64,000 nt of DNA from Kribbella pratensis (GTDB taxonomy: Bacteria; Actinomycetota; Actinomycetes; Propionibacteriales; Kribbellaceae), in the NCBI RefSeq assembly GCF_004365355.1, contig NZ_SODP01000003.1, positions 496,001-560,000 of the forward strand, written 5' to 3'. The translations under genes were made by a program, and so were the position numbers. The notes under the pieces are model-generated. The model had not been told where the DNA came from, ran no database searches, and saw only the letters and a list, made by a program, of their open reading frames with translations. How positions within the stretch are numbered: position 1 is the stretch's first letter; the number at the start of each line of letters is the position of its first letter. This document shows positions 62,192 through 64,000 of the stretch, in pieces.

Positions 62192-63745
62192 ATGGCCGAG
62201 CAGTACGACGTCATCATCGTCGGATCGGGAGCAGGCGGCGGCACCCTCGCCCACCGGCTCGCGCCGTCGGGAAAGCGGGTGCTGATCCTGGAGCGGGGTG
62301 ACTGGCTGCCGCGGGAAGCGGAGAACTGGGACGCCGCGGCCGTGTTCGTCGACAACCGCTACGTCTCGAAGGACCAGTGGTTCGACGGCGAGGGCAGACC
62401 GTTCCAGCCGCAGGTGCACTACTTCGTCGGTGGCGCGACCAAGTTCTACGGCGCCGCGCTGTACCGGCTGCGCGAGCGCGACTTCACCGAGCTCAAGCAC
62501 CACGGCGGGATCTCGCCTGCCTGGCCGATCACCTACGACGTCATGGAGCCGTACTACACGCAGGCCGAGCAGCTCTACCAGGTCCACGGCGCCCGGGGCG
62601 AGGATCCGACGGATCCGCCGGCGTCGGCGCCGTACCCGTATCCGCCGGTCTCGCACGAGCCGCGGATCCAGAAGCTGTTCGACGACATGACCGCGGTCGG
62701 GCTGCACCCGTTCCACGCGCCGTGCGGGGTGATGCTGGACGAGAGCCGGCCCGCGTTCAGCGCGTGCGTTCGGTGCGCGACCTGTGACGGGTTCCCGTGT
62801 CTGGTCCACGCGAAGTCGGACGCCGACGTCATTGCCGTCCGGCCCGCTATCGAGCACGACAACGTGACGCTCGTGCGAAATGCCGTCGTACGGCGTCTCG
62901 AGACCGATGCGACCGGGCGGACCGTGACAGCGGTCGTCGCCGAGGTGGACGGCGCGGAACAGCGGTTCGGCGGCGACGTCGTCGTACTGTCGGCCGGTGC
63001 GGTGAACTCGGCCCGGATCCTGCTCGCGAGTGCGAGCGATCGGCATCCGAACGGGCTCGCGAACGGGTCCGACCAGGTCGGTCGCAACTACGTGTTCCAC
63101 AACAGCCGTGCGTTCCTGGCGGTCTCGACCGAGAAGAACGACACCCGGTTCCAGAAGACGCTCGGCATGAACGACTACTACTTCGGCGATGCCGACTTCG
63201 ACTACCCGATGGGCAACCTGCAGATGGTCGGCAAGTCGTCGGCTCCGATGTACCGCGGGGAGAAGCCGCTCGAAACGCTGATCGCCCCGACGTTCGCGCT
63301 GCGCGACGTCGCCGAGCACGCCGTCGACTTCTGGTTGTCTGTCGAGGACCTGCCCGATCCGGACAACCGGGTGACGCTCGATGCGGACGGCAACGTCGTA
63401 CTGAGCTACGAACCGAACAACACCGAGCCGCTGGAGCAGTTGTACAAGCGGGTGAAGAAGAACCTGGGCAGGCTCGGTATGCACCCGCACCACCTGATCC
63501 CTCGCAGTGTCTACATGAAGAACGACATCCCGGTCGCGGGCTGCGCGCACCAGGCCGGCACCGTCCGGTTCGGGCACGACCCGGCGACGTCGGTCCTGGA
63601 TACCGACTGCAAGGCGCACGAGGTCGACAACCTGTACGTCGTCGACACGAGCTTCTTCCCGAGCATCGGTGCCGTGAACCCGGCGCTGACCGCGATCGCG
63701 AACGCACTGCGGGTCGGTGACCACCTGCTGGAGCGCCTCGGCTAG
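62192..63745 (+). CDS. GMC-family FAD-dependent oxidoreductase
   Basis: Glucose-methanol-choline oxidoreductase, 517 residues. The FAD motif is IIVGSGAGGGTLAHRL; the first GMC signature is YFVGGATKFYGAALYRLRER, and the C-terminal catalytic region has AGTVRFGHDPATS and SIGAVNPALTAIANAL. An insert with Cys (CVRCATCDGFPC) resembles bacterial sugar/polyol oxidases with an iron-sulfur-like or cysteine cluster. AGGAGG overlaps the NDH-2 stop codon and sits 6 bases before ATG. The substrate is unknown. Confidence 0.9.
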   Translation: MAEQYDVIIVGSGAGGGTLAHRLAPSGKRVLILERGDWLPREAENWDAAAVFVDNRYVSKDQWFDGEGRPFQPQVHYFVGGATKFYGAALYRLRERDFTELKHHGGISPAWPITYDVMEPYYTQAEQLYQVHGARGEDPTDPPASAPYPYPPVSHEPRIQKLFDDMTAVGLHPFHAPCGVMLDESRPAFSACVRCATCDGFPCLVHAKSDADVIAVRPAIEHDNVTLVRNAVVRRLETDATGRTVTAVVAEVDGAEQRFGGDVVVLSAGAVNSARILLASASDRHPNGLANGSDQVGRNYVFHNSRAFLAVSTEKNDTRFQKTLGMNDYYFGDADFDYPMGNLQMVGKSSAPMYRGEKPLETLIAPTFALRDVAEHAVDFWLSVEDLPDPDNRVTLDADGNVVLSYEPNNTEPLEQLYKRVKKNLGRLGMHPHHLIPRSVYMKNDIPVAGCAHQAGTVRFGHDPATSVLDTDCKAHEVDNLYVVDTSFFPSIGAVNPALTAIANALRVGDHLLERLG

Positions 63746-63770
63746 CGGGCAATCCCATCTCGGCCATGAA

Positions 63771-63804
63771 CTCGGCCGCCTACCCACCTGGGGAGACGGC
63801 CGAG
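63771..63804. terminator. Weak hairpin between convergent GMC and zwf genes
   Basis: CTCGGCC (63771-63777) pairs with GGCCGAG (63798-63804) across a 20-base loop, between two convergent stop codons. It could terminate both transcripts. Confidence 0.4.
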
Positions 63805-63809
63805 CTTGC

Positions 63810-64000
63810 TCAGTGTCCGATCCAGGGCATCCGCCAACCGCCCAACCCGGCCGGCACCTCATCGGCGGCGGCCGGGCCCCAGGTTCCCGGTTTGTAGCTG
63901 TGGATCGGCGTCGATGCGTCGAGCAACGGCTGCATCACCCGCCACGTCTCCTCGACTGCGTCCTGCCGCGTGAACCGCGTACTCTGGCCGGTCATCGCCG
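63810..64000 (-). CDS. zwf: Glucose-6-phosphate dehydrogenase, C-terminal end (runs off window)
   Basis: Only the last 63 codons are in the window; the rest lies beyond base 64000. The block RFTRQDAVEETWRVMQPLLD followed by YKPGTWGPAAADE matches the conserved C-terminal segment of Zwf (FTRxDEVExAW...YxxGxWGP). The enzyme oxidises glucose-6-phosphate to supply NADPH. It is convergent with the GMC gene. Confidence 0.85.
   Translation of the reverse strand, partial: AMTGQSTRFTRQDAVEETWRVMQPLLDASTPIHSYKPGTWGPAAADEVPAGLGGWRMPWIGH

Overview
The window is GC-rich DNA packed with short-gap and ATGA/GTGA-overlapping genes. It carries families that are typical of Actinobacteria: a PF04672-type methyltransferase, DUF1707, a WYL regulator, an ECF41 sigma factor, EfeO/EfeB, LmeA-like DUF2993 and a GH15 enzyme of the actinobacterial trehalase type. 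Codon use and gene content suggest a soil actinomycete of the Propionibacteriales (Kribbella or Nocardioides type). That taxon is an inference from style, not from a marker gene. No rRNA, tRNA, CRISPR array, prophage or intact transposase was seen, so this looks like ordinary chromosome with two small non-coding mobile-like elements.

Layout. 0-4.9 kb: an iron-siderophore ABC importer (lipoprotein, two permeases, ATPase) with a PLP dehydratase at its 3' end, closed by a strong terminator. 5-9 kb: an ExxE-motif membrane protein with a small membrane partner, then a TldD/TldE protease pair. 9.1-12.5 kb: a kinase-aminotransferase fusion, a 176-bp foldback element, and RNase Z. 12.5-16.6 kb: EfeO, EfeB and a secreted phosphoesterase. 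16.6-25.8 kb: small regulator/enzyme modules (WYL with epoxide hydrolase and alpha/beta hydrolase; TetR with SDR; MFS with TetR), several with readable operators, plus an HtrA protease with a Gly/Asn-rich insert. 25.9-29.6 kb: methionine synthase MetH behind a candidate S-adenosylhomocysteine riboswitch. 29.5-43 kb: an ECF41 sigma factor with a DoxX protein, a TetR/SDR/methyltransferase module, a PL6 polysaccharide lyase, a PF04672 methyltransferase, a second foldback element, a DUF3800 gene, and a lone adenylate kinase. 43-52 kb: hemerythrin, a lipoate ligase with an unusual domain order, a PhzF/reductase operon, a PadR-DUF1707 pair, LmeA-like and epimerase genes, and tandem PAP2 phosphatases. 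52-64 kb: ClC channel, DUF2252, aquaporin, a DUF1345-like membrane protein, CydA/CydB, GH15, NDH-2, a GMC oxidoreductase and the 3' end of zwf.

How it works together. Three themes recur. Iron handling appears in the siderophore importer, EfeO/EfeB and possibly the ExxE protein. One-carbon metabolism appears as MetH under a likely SAH switch. The last 12 kb combine sugar release (GH15), NADPH supply (zwf), a non-proton-pumping NADH dehydrogenase, cytochrome bd oxidase, and water, ion and membrane proteins, which fits a stress or low-oxygen island. The most unusual items are the two TA-tipped foldback elements (one donates a stop codon), the kinase-aminotransferase fusion, the kinase-like motifs in DUF2252, the domain-swapped lipoate ligase, the HtrA insertion, and several multi-copy operators.
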